Source: Mercurialis annua (lineage: Eukaryota; Streptophyta; Magnoliopsida; Malpighiales; Euphorbiaceae). Taken from it: DNA of 64,000 bases. Of the stretch, positions 46,806 to 58,735 are shown piece by piece. Position 1 is the first letter of the stretch. Each line of letters begins with the position of its first letter. A model generated the notes under the pieces. The model saw only the letters and a list, made by a program, of their open reading frames with translations. It did not search any database and had not been told where the DNA came from. The stretch lies in contig NC_065570.1 of assembly GCF_937616625.2 (NCBI RefSeq), forward strand, positions 1,622,001-1,686,000, written 5' to 3'. Both the position numbers and the translations under genes were made by a program.

Positions 46806-48266
46806 TCATCATATTTGTTGGCATGTACTGTTGTTCGGAGTGATTACAAACGTACTGTTGCATTCTTGTGTGTGAGACTAATATTGCTATTACTCTAATA
46901 TATATGTATGTGTACTCGGTGTTCCTCATATATATATATATATATATATATTGTATGTCAGATGTTTTTACTTGTCATACTAAATAAATGAACTGTATAT
47001 TAATATAATAAGTAAAAATCGTCGAAGACGAAAATGCGTTTCCCCCCCCCCCCCCCCCCCCCCCCGGAACTGATAGAATACATGTAAGTTATGTTCTTAG
47101 AGAGATGGACATGTGCATGGACCATTCTGTAACGTGAGGAATTGGTTGGACAAATAATTGGCATATAGGTGGGGATCATAATAGTGCAATTAAATTTTAA
47201 AAACTATGAAAATGGTCTCTGGACGTGACTTATAGTGTTATAAACTTAATGAGGATTGAGCTATGTCTTAATCAGTGCCGTTTATCACGCTTTATAAAAG
47301 ACTTACAAAAGCATAATAGTCTAATAAATTTATGGCATTTTTGATTTTGGTAGGAAAAATCACATCTTCAAAGTCAATGAACCAACTAACTTCTCGAGGT
47401 TGAATGTTATTTTGTTATTGATATTGTATTTTATTCATATGGAATTTGTGTTAATTTGTGGTATTGAAATTAATATCCGATATTCTCAAAAAAAAAAAAT
47501 TAATATCCGAAAATCAGACTGGTTGCTTACACCGGTCTAACTGAAAATTGATTCAAACCAAGGGAGTAAAGAATTGAAAATTTCATAAGATTGAATTTGA
47601 TCAAATCTTTTTATTGGTTTGCTCCGACCATAACATAATCGATAGATCCAAAATATTGTTTCGATTGGCAAGCCCCGGATCAGTGAGTAAAAAACTGAAT
47701 CGGCTACAATTGCAAAAAATAATTGGATTAGGAGAAGGCAAATTGAAATTCCTTTTGATGAAATAGACATTCTTGGAGATTGAAAAAAGAAGAGGGATCT
47801 TTTTAAGAAGTTCAAAGAAAATCATCTCAAATAAGACTGAGTTGACTAAGGAATAAGGATCAATACTCTTTGATTATAACATAAATGGAAACAAAAATAA
47901 AATATAAATAAATCATGTCGGGGTTGAAGTTTACCAATTTACTGTTAAAAAATACCCTTTTCACCAAAAGGCATGACAAATTTGTTTTATTTCAAAGCCG
48001 TACACTTCTGTTTAACCCCATTTTGATGTAAAATCTTCTAAATTATAAATGACAATTTGGAACATTGGGATTCTTGATTCCATTCTTTTTGCTTAAAAGT
48101 TAAAACCCATTATTAAAATAAAAAAAGCCAAAACAATTATTTAACTCAAAAAATCCCAAGAAAATTAACATAACCGTGAAAAAGGGACACATAAAAGTGG
48201 ACCAAAACAGAAACTACATAACTACGAAACTCTTGACTTCAAAATCTTCCTGTCTTAGAAATATCA
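46806..48266. other. Intergenic region with microsatellite and poly-C run
   Basis: HSA32 3' untranslated region and intergenic DNA. A (TA)n tract lies at about 46929-46951 and a 24-base poly-C at 47042-47065. A 92-codon minus-strand open frame (47537-47815) has no recognisable motif and is probably spurious. Confidence 0.5.
47042..47065. repeat. Homopolymer of 24 cytosines
   Basis: Uninterrupted C run in otherwise AT-rich DNA, about 240 bases after the HSA32 stop codon. Confidence 0.95.
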
Positions 48267-50161
48267 ATGCCTGCATTTTGGTTTTCTTTGAAGAGATCAT
48301 TACAATGCAAATCACAGCCATCTGATGTTCATAATCCAAGGGCCAGAAACAATCTTGGAAACATTATTCAGACAAAAAAACCTTGTGGTTTTATATGTTC
48401 AAGATCAGTTTCAAATCTTAGAGATGTTTTTAGTGGCAGCAAGAGACATACAGACAAACTTCCGGTGAGTTTCAGTCCGAGATCTTTAGGTAGCAGCGAC
48501 TTTCTGAACCCTATTACACATGAAGTAGTCCTTAGTGATTCCACATGTGAGTTCAAGATTACCGGGTTTAGTAGCGACGGCGACCGGGGCGGTGAGAAAG
48601 GTGTTTCTTCAACATTTGTTGGTACTCTTAAGCCCGGAACGCCTGGTCCGGGCGGTCAAGAAATGGCGTATCGTCCGGAATACTATCCGGCCACAGCGAG
48701 AAGGTCACTTAGCGTTTCGAGGAAGATACATGGTGATTCTCCTGTTTTTGGTGCATCTAATTTCAAGCCTAGAAATTCTCTTGATGTTTCAAAATCTGGT
48801 GATTCTTTAAGCTTAAATTGCAAGAAATGTTATGAGAAGTTTAAAACTCTTGATGCTGTTGAAGAACATCACCTCTCCAAACATGCTGGTAAGATTCTTG
48901 AATTCATTACTCATAATTTTCGTTTGTTTTTAATTTAGTATTAAGAAATCAAGATTAATCTTAAGTTCAAAATCTTGAAAACTTTGAGCAATGAATAAGT
49001 CATAATTATGATGCTTAGTCCTTCTATGCAATTTAATTAACTTTTAATCAATAAAAGTTTATTTGGCCCCTCTAACTTGAAGAAAATATCAAAAGAATCT
49101 AAATTTGTCGTTTTAGATAAAATATCGATAACTTGCCAGTTTTGGGTCATTTTACATCAAATTGACGTCGACTTATGGTGTAAAATGTCCTAAAATCGAT
49201 AAACTGAAAGTTTTTTTGTCTAAAACTACGAATTTGAACTCTTTTAATCTTTTATTAGACTTTGACTTAATGCTAAATTATTGAATTCTGGAGATTAAAC
49301 TAGTTAGGTTCCCAAAATTTGCTCTATGGGCAATAAAAACCAAAAAATTGACTCTAAAATAATTGATCATTATGTCTAATTTTGTGATTCATGAAATTTC
49401 TAACCTATGAATAGTCACTGCCATGCACTGTTATGATTGCTGCAGATAATTGTCGTTTCCTTTAATATACATTATCATTAATTTGTTTTATAGCCATATA
49501 ATAATAATATTTATTTCCTTCAATTTGAACTTATATAGTTTCCATTTGTCTCACATGTCATTTTCTTTGTACAGTTACTGAACTTACAGAAGGTGACTCA
49601 TCTAGAAAAATAGTTGAAATAATATGCAGAGCAAATTGGCTAAAATCCGAGGCTAATTTTGTCAATATAGAAAAAATATTTAAAATCCATAACATGCAAA
49701 CAAAAATTGCTCAATTTGAAGAATATAGAGAATTGGTAAAAAGAAAAGCTAGCAATTTAGCTACAAGACATTCGCGTTGCCTCGCTGACGGTAACGAGCT
49801 ATTAAGATTTCACGGCACGACTGTTTCGTGTTGTCTCGGTATGAATGGATCGTCGTGTTGCACATTGGAGACGTGTGGTGTTTGTCGGATTTTGAGACAC
49901 GGGTTTTCGAACAATGACATGATTTTTACTGCTTCGACGAGCGGAAGAGCATTAGGGTCTATTGAGATTACTTCTTGTGCAAGAAAGGTTTTATTAGTAT
50001 GCAGGGTGATTGCAGGAAGAGTTTGTAAACCATTGGAGAATTTTCAAGAATTTTCAGGATTTGATTCATTAGCTGGGAAAATTGGGCAGCATTCTAATAT
50101 TGAAGAACTTTATGTAGTGAATTGTAAAGCTCTCCTACCTTGTTTTGTAGTTATTTATTAA
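48267..50161 (+). CDS. C2H2 zinc-finger protein with PARP-like fold (At4g27240/At5g54630-like)
   Basis: Two exons in phase (48267-48888, 49575-50161) give 402 residues. The N-terminal half is serine-rich and probably disordered. It includes GTLKPGTPGPGGQEMAYRPE and RRSLSVSRKIHG. A single C2H2 finger follows at about residues 185-206, CKKCYEKFKTLDAVEEHH..KH. The second exon encodes a PARP-catalytic-like domain: SRKIVEIICRANWLKSEA, then the RFHGT motif, a cysteine cluster CCLGMNGSSCC..CGVCRIL, and ASTSGRALGSIEITSCARKV. The domain pairing is known in a small plant family of unknown function. ADP-ribosyl transferase activity is not expected to be assured. The intron holds a probable TIR element (about 49050-49275). 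Confidence 0.9.
49050..49275. mobile_element. Probable TIR element in the C2H2-gene intron
   Basis: ATTTGTCGTTTTAGATAAAA on the left is mirrored by TTCGTAGTTTTAGACAAAAA in reverse on the right. A near-palindromic centre, TTTTACATCAAATTGACGTC, faces GACTTATGGTGTAAAATGTC. No TSD was identified. Confidence 0.5.
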
Positions 50162-50517
50162 CCATGTAATAAATGTTTCGAAGATGATTAATTTTTATTT
50201 GATTTGTCACATCTTTTAAAGCATAAACTAAAATAATACTAGTACTATTAATTTAAGTAAACTTAAGATAACTATAACATAAGATTTTAAACATTAAACT
50301 AATTGTGAAATAAAAAGTTAATTTTTTAATAATTTTGATCTATTTTAGTTTGTTTTTAAAAATTTCCCGAGGGTGACAGAGTAACAACCCACATGGAAAA
50401 AACTAATATTTTTATTTTGATAAAATCATTTTCTAGATGAAAATGAATTTCATTTCTTTCTTTTTAATAAAAGAGAAAATAATATCAACAAAAGGTACTC
50501 TGCGCCTATCAATTATA
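50162..50517. other. 3' region of the C2H2 gene
   Basis: No further gene seen; AT-rich sequence leading into a transposon cluster. Confidence 0.4.
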
Positions 50518-50952
50518 GACGAAATTTTTTTAGGTAAGCCGAGTCTACTACGTCATCCGTAGATTAAATCTGATAATAAAATTTTAATAAATGTGTAATA
50601 AATGTCTTTAGATTTTAATTAAGATATTACAATTTTGCTAACATTTTAATGAGATGTTATTTTACGGTTGACTTAGTTTACAGGAGAAATTTTTAGGTAG
50701 ACTCAGTTCACCACGTCATCCGTAAACTAATCTATCACATTTTGACACGTCATTAAAATAATGGCACTATCGTTATATTAATATCCAAAGGTGTAAACAA
50801 ATAGGAACAAAATTACGATAGTGCCATTATTTTAATGACGTGTCAAAATGTGATAGGTTAGTCTACGGATGACGTGGTAGACTGAATCTACCTAAAAATC
50901 TCTCTAGTTTACAGATGACATGATAGACTCGATGTATCTAAAATTTTCCAAA
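50518..50952. mobile_element. Older family B MITE split by a younger relative
   Basis: The left part AATTTTTTTAGGTAAGCCGA and CTACGTCATCCGTAG is mirrored by the right part read in reverse, AAAATTTTAGATACATCGAG and ATGTCATCTGTAAACTAG. A complete, better preserved relative (50684-50904) is inserted in it. The outer ends are degraded. Confidence 0.6.
50684..50904. mobile_element. MITE family B copy 1, perfect 10-bp TSD
   Basis: The ends are GAGAAATTTTTAGGTAGACT and, in reverse, GAGAGATTTTTAGGTAGATT. Nearly the whole element is one palindrome through ATAATGGCACTATCGT. The flanks are TAGTTTACAG at 50674-50683 and 50905-50914. Copy 2 is at 59685-60243. Confidence 0.88.
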
Positions 50953-51304
50953 TAGACATGTTCATGTGCATAAATACTCGTCCAAATTTGTCCGTCTTGG
51001 ATTGGGATTAAATGGTTTTTTTTAAGGAAACTACGTCTCATATGTTTTTTTTTTTGAATTTTCTTGCAACAATACACTCTAAATTTTTGTTGTTCCAATG
51101 CACCTTTTTTTTTTTTACAATTATACGCCATCTACAGAAAATCTACCTAAATAATCTACCAAAGGAGTGTATTTTTGCAAAAAAGAAAAATTGAATGTAT
51201 TTTTACAAACATTTAAACAAAATCCATAATTTTTTTAATTTTAAGCTCGTCTTAAGTTTTAGTGAGCCAATTTTTTTATGGGCAAACTTGTATAACTGTG
51301 TAAA

Positions 51305-51615
51305 GGGTTAATGTCAATAAAACAATTACGAACTTTATATATTTTTTTATTTTAATCACACATTTTAAAATTTGTCATTTTCATGCACAAACTACTAATT
51401 TTTTTTGTAAATTAGTACACGGCGCTAAGGTGACACTCATTTATTGGTGTAAAATGACCACACCTCAGCAAATTATACTAATAGTGTCGTGACGCCTCAG
51501 CACCGTGTATGAATTTGAAAAAAATGATAGTTCCTGCATAAAATGACAAAATTTAAACTACATAATTGAAATAAAAAAATATGAAAAATTCGTGATTTTG
51601 TTTTAATACTATCCC
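51305..51615. mobile_element. MITE, Mutator-like ends GGGTTAATG
   Basis: The left arm GGGTTAATGTCAATAAAACA and the right arm in reverse GGGATAGTATTAAAACAAAA are followed by matching TTTTTTTATTT and AAATTTGTCATTTT blocks. The 9-mer flanks match at 6 of 9 positions, so this is an older insertion. Confidence 0.65.
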
Positions 51616-51911
51616 TGGTATAAATGTTAGTATAGGCTCTCTGGAATCTGACCAGAGTCCCGATTTTCTATGGTCGGGCTTTTCTGAACTGTATAACTTA
51701 TAACATAAGCTCAAAAAAGCTTGACTTGAACCATTAATAAGTCCAATTATTTTTATCGACCGGCCTGTATAATCGTATAGATTATGATATAAATTCAAAG
51801 TCCGGGCCAAACTCGTACAGTGGCTGAAGTTTTAGGTAGTAGATATATGAGGCCTAATCCAAATTAGATTTAACTAAAATTACTATAAAAAATTCACTTA
51901 ATTTATAAAAA

Positions 51912-52407
51912 CTAGTATCGTTTACGTGTTTCACACGTGACTCGTAGTGTGACTCGTCAAATTATTAAATTATATTTAAAATAATAATTAATTAAGAATA
52001 GTTTATTTTATTTAATATTTTAAATAATTTACTAGTTTAACATTTTTAATTGCTATCTAAATTTTATATTTATAGAAAATTTAAATATAAAATATAAAAT
52101 AATAATTAATATAATAATTAAAATATTTTATCTTATTTCAAATTCTATTAAAAAGTTAAAATAGTAAATATTAAATATTTTAAATAGTCTATCTTAATTA
52201 GTACTCTAGACAATAATTTTAATGTAGTAGTTTATTTTATCACTACTCTAATTTTAGTATTTATCTTAACATAATAGTTTATTTTAATTGATACTCTAAT
52301 TTTAATAGTTTTTAATTTATAATTAATATTTTATAAAATAAAAAAGATATTAATATAAATGAGTCTGTCTACCTCTCCATCTATACTTTTACATATAGTA
52401 TATATAA
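51912..52407 (-). mobile_element. Short Helitron, minus strand, related to 2436-3733
   Basis: The minus-strand 3' end is GATACTAG followed by host T. It is preceded by a perfect hairpin with 6-bp stem ACGTGT/ACACGT (plus coordinates 51924-51938). GAGTCACACTACGAGTCACG matches GAGTCACATTACGAGTCACG of the first Helitron. The 5' end near 52407 reads TATATACTATATGTAAAAG, close to the first copy's TATACTATATATAAAAGC. The 5' boundary is approximate. Confidence 0.78.
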
Positions 52408-52539
52408 ATTAGTTGTGCATTTGGTGGCTAATAACGTGACGCATTAATATTTATATTAAAAAAATTAAATGTGTAGATTTATTTTCGAAAAAAGTGTGTA
52501 AATTTATGAGTCATATATTTGTATGCATATTATAAAAAA

Positions 52540-52990
52540 AAATGGGTCAATTCACCCTTAAACTTGGCACGAAATATTAAAAAAGTCACTTTGAAAATTT
52601 TAGAGTCAAACAGATCTGCAACTATGTCAAAGCACATCAAATCAACCCCTCCTCGCTCTCACCCCCGCAAGTGAGTTGCACTTTCCAACAATATTGTCAG
52701 GTCTAGTTTTTAGCAAATGTAACATGAACTTTTAATTTTAGCAGTGTTAGACACTAACTTCTAATTTTTGCAATTTGAAACACAGAGTAATTTTTCGCTA
52801 AAAATTATTGACGTGGATGCCAGAATTGTCTATATTTCGGTGTCTACATCATCATTTTTTAATAAAAATTGTTTGGTGTAGAATTGGCAAAAAAATGGCT
52901 GTTCGGATATTAAATTACCAAAATTAAAAATTGTGAAATTATAGGACACACTAAAATTTGTGTTTTTAAAACAACCAAACCTTTAATTTA
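52540..52990. mobile_element. Degraded relatives of TIR elements
   Basis: About 52700-52990 shares the layout of the 59763 element: GACGTGGATGCCAGAATTGT, then CGGTGTCTACATCATCATTT, with flanking AACTTTTAATTTTAGC. It is strongly decayed, with no TSD. 52540-52700 reads like half of another TIR element. Confidence 0.5.
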
Positions 52991-53374
52991 GCCCATTTTA
53001 AATAGTTTATTTGTCATTTAATTAAACTATAATAAAATAAAACAGTCGATACACTCAAATAATTTACTTGTCATTTTTTTGCCTTTGTGACATGTCACAC
53101 TAAATTTCTCACTGAGTCAAACTGTTATTTTATATTAAATTCCAGGGTGATATTGCTATATAGGAAAAATTAAAATAATTTTATTTTTAAAAAAATTGGA
53201 TGTAGTTACAATGAAAAAAATATAATTGGAATAGTCTCATGAAAAATTAAAAAATTTATTTTAAATTGAAAAATCACACAAATATCTAGATTTTTAGCAC
53301 ATTAAATCTAATTTTATCATATTTAAGAACCACTTCTATTCTCGGAGATGAGGTATATGAAGAATGAATTTTTG

Positions 53375-53446
53375 GTCCCTTTCGTCTAATGCTTAAGACA
53401 TCGTCTTTTCATGTCGAAGACACGGATTCGATTTCCTTAAAAGATA
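53375..53446 (+). pseudogene. trnE: Nuclear copy of mitochondrial tRNA-Glu (UUC)
   Basis: The 72-base stretch starts GTCCCTTTCGTCTAATGCTT and passes through GACATCGTCTTTTCATGTCG. This follows the plant mitochondrial trnE-UUC closely, with the TTC anticodon in the loop CTTTTCATG. The T arm CGGATTCGATTTC and the acceptor 3' strand TTAAAAGATA carry changes, mostly C to T and G to A, which break the acceptor pairing. This is the pattern expected for a NUMT decaying by methylated-cytosine deamination. It is therefore a pseudogene. The identity rests on memory of the mitochondrial gene. Confidence 0.75.
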
Positions 53447-53771
53447 GGTACTCATTCTCGCCGCCCAACTTATATGTATAAGTACTTTTTTAGATATGTA
53501 GACATGAAAAAATTGAACCGAATTATTTATTTGTGTTTAAATTAGTTAGTTTGGTCAGTTTTTAATTTGACTTGAATATTTCAATTTGATTTATATCAAA
53601 TTATAATTAACTAAATTAATTTTTCAATTTTGGTAGGCTTTTTAGACATTCTAAATTTCAATTCCATCAGTATCCAATAATATAGAACCATAAATTTATT
53701 ATCGGACACAAAGACTCATTAAATTGTTAAGGTTTTTATGCATTCATTCATGATAAGTCACGTATTATCAA

Positions 53772-54141
53772 GGCTAAACCTATTTTGAAGTTTCTAAATT
53801 ATAGTATATTTTTAAATCATTAGATTTCTTTTTTTTTTTTCGATTTTTTCGGGTTTTTAAACTTTCATTTTTTTAGTTCATCAGGTTTTTCAACTTTTAT
53901 TTATCTTTCTCAAATTTCTAATTATTTATTTTTTGGTTCATTAGATCCTTAAATGGATCTTCATTTAAGGATCTAATGAACTAAAAAAACAAAAGTTTAA
54001 GAATCTGAGAAAGTTAAATAGAAGTTGAGGGATCTGATGAATTAAAAAATAAAAGTTTAATGATTTGAAAGAGTCAAATAAAAGTTAAAAAACTTGATGA
54101 AGCAAAAAATAAAAATTTAAAGACCTCAAAATGATTTAGCC
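53772..54141. mobile_element. MITE, near-complete palindrome, perfect 9-bp TSD
   Basis: The ends are GGCTAAACCTATTTTGAAG and, in reverse, GGCTAAATCATTTTGAGG. The centre at about 53948-53980 is TTAAATGGATCTTCATTTAA. The flanks are identical 9-mers TATTATCAA at 53763-53771 and 54142-54150. It is non-coding. Confidence 0.9.
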
Positions 54142-54150
54142 TATTATCAA

Positions 54151-55212
54151 ACCGCCAAAATTGTGACACACACCATGAATTGTCGCTGTCTATATATAAT
54201 GTTAAACATTATTTGTGAATTGGGATATTTGTGAAGGAAATGTAACACATTGTTCTTTCTTTTCGACCACTTCTTCAATGTGGCAATAAAAATCTAAAAT
54301 TACATTGACACAGTTAAGTTAAAAATTAAATATTTATTTATCTATAATTTTATTTTATTTATTAAATATATCATAATTTTTAGATATTTTTATATAGATT
54401 ATTATCTTTTCAACTTTTGCTAAATATACTCAAAATTAATTGGAGTTGATATGGCATTATGTTATGTACGTCATATGAAATTGTTTGATACGTACATACT
54501 GTGCTGCAATAATTTTCAATGAGTTGTTAGTATATTTGACAAAAATTAAAAAGATGATGGTATATATGATAACATTGAAAGGATATATATTAAAATTTGG
54601 AACGGACAAATTTATTTTGCTTTAAATTAATTATGTAAAATTAAATAATTTTTTATTAAAATTATCAAATTAAAATAGATTTATAATTTTAAATTTTTAA
54701 ATATATTCATAAAAGGTCGATAGAGACTCATAAAAGGTGAAGTAGATTATATAACATCACCCATGAAGTAAGATGGTCTGGAACAAAATTTATTTTTATG
54801 TAAATGTGACACGCTTTCACTTTTCAAGATCTATCAAAAATCAACTAAATGATTTTATCAAAAACAAAAATAACTATTAAGAAATAGCTAGATCATTCAA
54901 CATGTGACCTATTTATAATTTTATCCACCATTAGAAAATTTAAGAATAACATTAGAAAATTTAAGAATAACTTTTCATGTGCCTTGCAATCCATTTGAAG
55001 ACCCTGAAAAACATTAGAAAATTTTGTTCCCAAAACAATTTAAGTTGTTCTTTGAAAATAAGTCATTTTAGGATAAAGTCTTTTTCACAAATAAGACGTG
55101 TTCAATTCTTTGAAATATTAGGTATTCATCATCACTAAATAGTTTAGGACCATCAGTTTATTTTAATAAAAAAAATTAATATAAAGAGTATAGATAGTTT
55201 ATCTAGAAGAAA
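54151..55212. other. AT-rich intergenic sequence
   Basis: No gene seen. A short direct duplication, CATTAGAAAATTTAAGAATA, occurs at about 54931-54950 and about 54952-54971. Confidence 0.4.
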
Positions 55213-56285
55213 AGCTAAACCTACAATTAAATCCTTTAACTATACATTTTTTATTAACTGATTTTTAAAACCTATTTTTACTTTTTTTGTTCCCTAAACT
55301 AAGAAAAAAAAGATATCTTAAGTCCTTTGTTGGATGTCCGTTAGGAGCGTAATTACATGTACGCTCCAAAATTGACGAACGATAAAGATTAAATGTTTTT
55401 TAGGTTCATGTACAATATATAATTTGATTATCTTGTCTTTAATATAAAATATATTTTTTGACAAAGTAAATATACAAATATTTTTTATATGATTTAGTTT
55501 AAAATTTTACATTTAGGCTATTTCACGTATTGTACATCAATTTGGACTACTCGTAAATTATTCAAAGATAATTCAGAAAGTTTTAAAAAATTCTAAACGA
55601 GTGTCTTATATCCACAATAATTTATTTTTATATGATATTATTTTTTTTATTTTTTTTATTTAAATATATATTATTTTAATTGTTTAAATTTCATATCTAA
55701 AAAAATACATTTAATATCATGGTCTTTTTAATAATTATTTTTTATTTTCTATTGAAATCAGATATATTCGAATAAAATTAGATAGTTTGAATTTCTTTTG
55801 AGTTTTAACTCAAACTTAATGATATTTATCAATTTGTAAAAAAAAAAAATTATAATTTGTTTATTTGGCAGTATCATTTTTATGAGATCGATAAATTCTA
55901 TCATAAAAAATAGAGAGAAAATTAGAGACAGTTAATAATGGTCTGTTCTTTTTACACGTGAAACTAATTGTGTGATTTTATGTTAGTGAACATGTTGAAC
56001 GGATGGATAACTAATAGTTTAGGGATTAGAAAAAATAAAATTGAGGGTTATATTAGGGACCTTAAAACATATTTTTTCACCCCAATAATTTTGCCTGCAT
56101 GCAAATTCATTTTTAAAATTTTCCTTTCAGATATTGGAGTGTGAGAGTACACTCTTGACTGTCATGCAATGAGGGACTTAAATTAACGTTTTTTCTTAGT
56201 TAAGGGCCAGAAAAAATAAAAATACAATTGAGCGACCATTTAATTAAAATGAATATAGTTAAAAGACCTAATTATGAATTTAGCC
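55213..56285. mobile_element. Non-autonomous MULE, about 1.07 kb, long TIRs
   Basis: The left arm begins AGCTAAACCTACAATTAAAT and the right arm in reverse begins GGCTAAATTCATAATTAGG. The arms stay similar for about 120-150 bases (CCTTTAACTATA, then CTAAACTAAGAAAAAA). The flanks are TAGAAGAAA (55204-55212) and TAAATGAAA (56286-56294), 7 of 9. The end sequence is close to that of the 53772 element. Confidence 0.7.
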
Positions 56286-56876
56286 TAAATGAAAAAAGAT
56301 AACATTTCATTCAAATAGGATATGCATGATCAATGCCAAATCTATCGAGAAATTTACATTCAATACGAAGACTCAATTCAAAATAAGTAATATAAAAATA
56401 CAATTTTTTTTAATTTCAGTTATAATAACGGTGCGTTGAGTACATCCACTTTATTTGTGTTGTGTGACAGAAAAAATCTAATGTATATAAAATTATAAGT
56501 ATACAAATTTAATGTTGAAAAAGTCAAAGAATCCAATCCAAAAAATTAGTACTGCAAAATTCCAAGTATGTATTTTCCTTTTTTTCTTTTTAAGAAACGG
56601 TATGATCATTACCAAAAATGTGATAGGACCAATAAATAGTCGGTCTCTATAATGAATGTGGAATAGATAAGGGCTTTTTATATAAAATACTGATTTTGGC
56701 AGCCCATTTATTTTTATACAGGACAAGTTAAATCTTTACTTTATCTACTTCATTTTCTTACTTTGATAACTTGTACTTTAAATTTTTTTCTTTTATATGA
56801 TTTTTCTTATTTCTCTCAATCATTCTTTTTCTCCACGATTTCTTTTGAGCTGTGAAAGAAAATTTTAAAGATTTCT

Positions 56877-57066
56877 GCTCCTTCGCTTCCGCCGTTCCGC
56901 CTCCTCCGTTCCGCCGTTCTGCCTTCGCCGTTCTGCCTTCGCCGTTCCGCCGTTCTGCCTTCACCGTTCTGCCTTCGCCGTTCCGCCGTTCTGCCTTCGC
57001 CGTTCTGCCTTCGCCGTTCCGCCTTCGCCGTTCCGCCTCCGCCGTTTCGCCTCCATCGTTCCGCCT
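56877..57066. repeat. GC-rich minisatellite in the MULE left arm
   Basis: Variants of GCCGTTCTGCCTTC and GCCGTTCCGCC are repeated about 14 times. They give a proline/serine-rich open frame on plus that is probably not a real protein. Confidence 0.85.
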
Positions 57067-57208
57067 TTGTCTCGCCGCGTCATTTTTCTTTTATCTTTTT
57101 AATTTTAGATCTGAAATTTTTTGTTTTTTTTATTTTCAGATCTGTAATTTGTTTATTTTTTACTGTTGATTCACCATTAAACATGTATAAAGAGTATCTT
57201 TAAAAAAT

Positions 57209-57566
57209 GGCCAAATGTCTTAAAAAGGCCAAACCTTTTATAAAAGTTTCACAAAAGTCCTGACCTTTCAATTTTGTCGATTTTGGCCAAAAACAAATTA
57301 TTTGGTTTCAATTGTGGCCAACTTTCAATTTGATTTCAATTTGCCTATGTGGAGCCTATGTGACGCATATGTGGCATGCCAAATATTGAAAGGTCAGGAC
57401 TTTTGTGAAACCAAATAATCCATTTTTGGCCAAAATCGACAAAATTAAAAAGTCAGAACTTTTGTGAAACCAAATAAACAGTTTTTGGCCAAAATCGATA
57501 AAATTGAAAGGTCAGGACTTTTGTGAAATTTTTGTCAAAGGTTTGGCCTTTTTACAACATTTGGCC
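57209..57566. mobile_element. MITE family A copy 2, nested in a MULE, perfect 9-bp TSD
   Basis: The ends are GGCCAAATGT in both directions, with the same body as the 9668 copy (CAATTTTGTCGATTTTGGCC). The flanks are identical 9-mers TTAAAAAAT at 57200-57208 and 57567-57575. It interrupts the left arm of the 56671 element, so it is younger. Confidence 0.92.
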
Positions 57567-58233
57567 TTAAAAAATCTAATACTTATTTCATGTTATATAG
57601 AATAATTTTGTGATTTTATATAATAAAATTCTGTTATTTCTGCATTTTTTTTGTGTTTTGTTGTATTTCTGCGTTTTTTTTATTCTGCAGAATGATTTGT
57701 TGATGATGATTGATTGCTGAATTATTGTAATGTTACAGTGTTGTTGATTTTATGTTGACTTTATGTTGATATTATGTTGATATCTACTGATTATTTTTAT
57801 TTTAACATTGACAAATAAGATAATATTGTCTGTGAAATAAACTTTCGTTAGATGAAATGAAACTGTATCATAACCGTTTTTGTCGAAATTTAGTTAGGTA
57901 TGAGAGGTGGAACGCAAAATAGTTATACAAGTGATTTTGAAGAAACTGTATAGCTGCAAAGAGAATTGAGGAAAAAAAATATTTTGAAATAAATTTCTTT
58001 AATTTGTGAACTGTTGTGTTGGTGTATATTTAATATATTTTTATTTTTATATGTAAGAATAATTTTATTTTTTCATTTGAATTATTGTTGTTGTTTTTTC
58101 ATATTGTTTTGATTACTTACTATGTTAATATCTTTATCTGATTCATTTATTTTAAACATTTTGTACCTTTGTTGTTTTTTAGTAGAATTACTACTATCAT
58201 AGTAACAAATTATCAACATAATGTCAACATGAT

Positions 58234-58735
58234 ATCAACAATTAATGCTAATTTAATTGTAAAATGAGAACATCGATTGATTTAAGCAAAAAACAATCAA
58301 CATATTATCAAAAACATGTCAACAGGTCATCAATACAGCAATTTAACACTAACTTTACTTTTCTTCTAATGATTGAAAAATCAACATGTTATCAACAGTA
58401 TATCAACAACATGTCAACATAAAATTAAAAATCAAAAAAAGTAGAAATACTTATCAACATAATGTCAACAATTAATTAACAACGAATCAACAATTAATGC
58501 TAATTTAGTCAAGATGTTTGTAAAATGAGAATATTGATTGATTTAAGTCAAAAACAATCAACATATTATTAAAAACATATCAATAGTTCATTAATACATC
58601 AATTTAAGACTAAATTTATTTTTCTTTCAATGATTGAAAAATCAACATGTTATCAACAGTATATCAACAACATGTTCAAAAAAAGTTGAAATACATATCA
58701 ACATAATGTCAACAATAAATCAACAACGAATCAAC
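58234..58735. repeat. Two tandem units of about 250 bp rich in ATCAACA
   Basis: A unit starting ATCAACAATTAATGCTAATT (58234) recurs in diverged form from about 58486. Both include GAAAAATCAACATGTTATCA and AGTATATCAACAACATGT. ATCAACA and GTCAACA are repeated many times across the MULE centre. Confidence 0.75.

Noticed and set aside
47537..47825. Overlapping minus-strand open frames of 92 and 74 codons as a gene
   Set aside because: Two frames over the same AT-rich DNA, no recognisable motif, no splice or promoter context.
56852..57169. Proline/serine/alanine-rich 105-codon frame as a protein
   Set aside because: It is entirely explained by the GCCGTTC minisatellite in a transposon arm.
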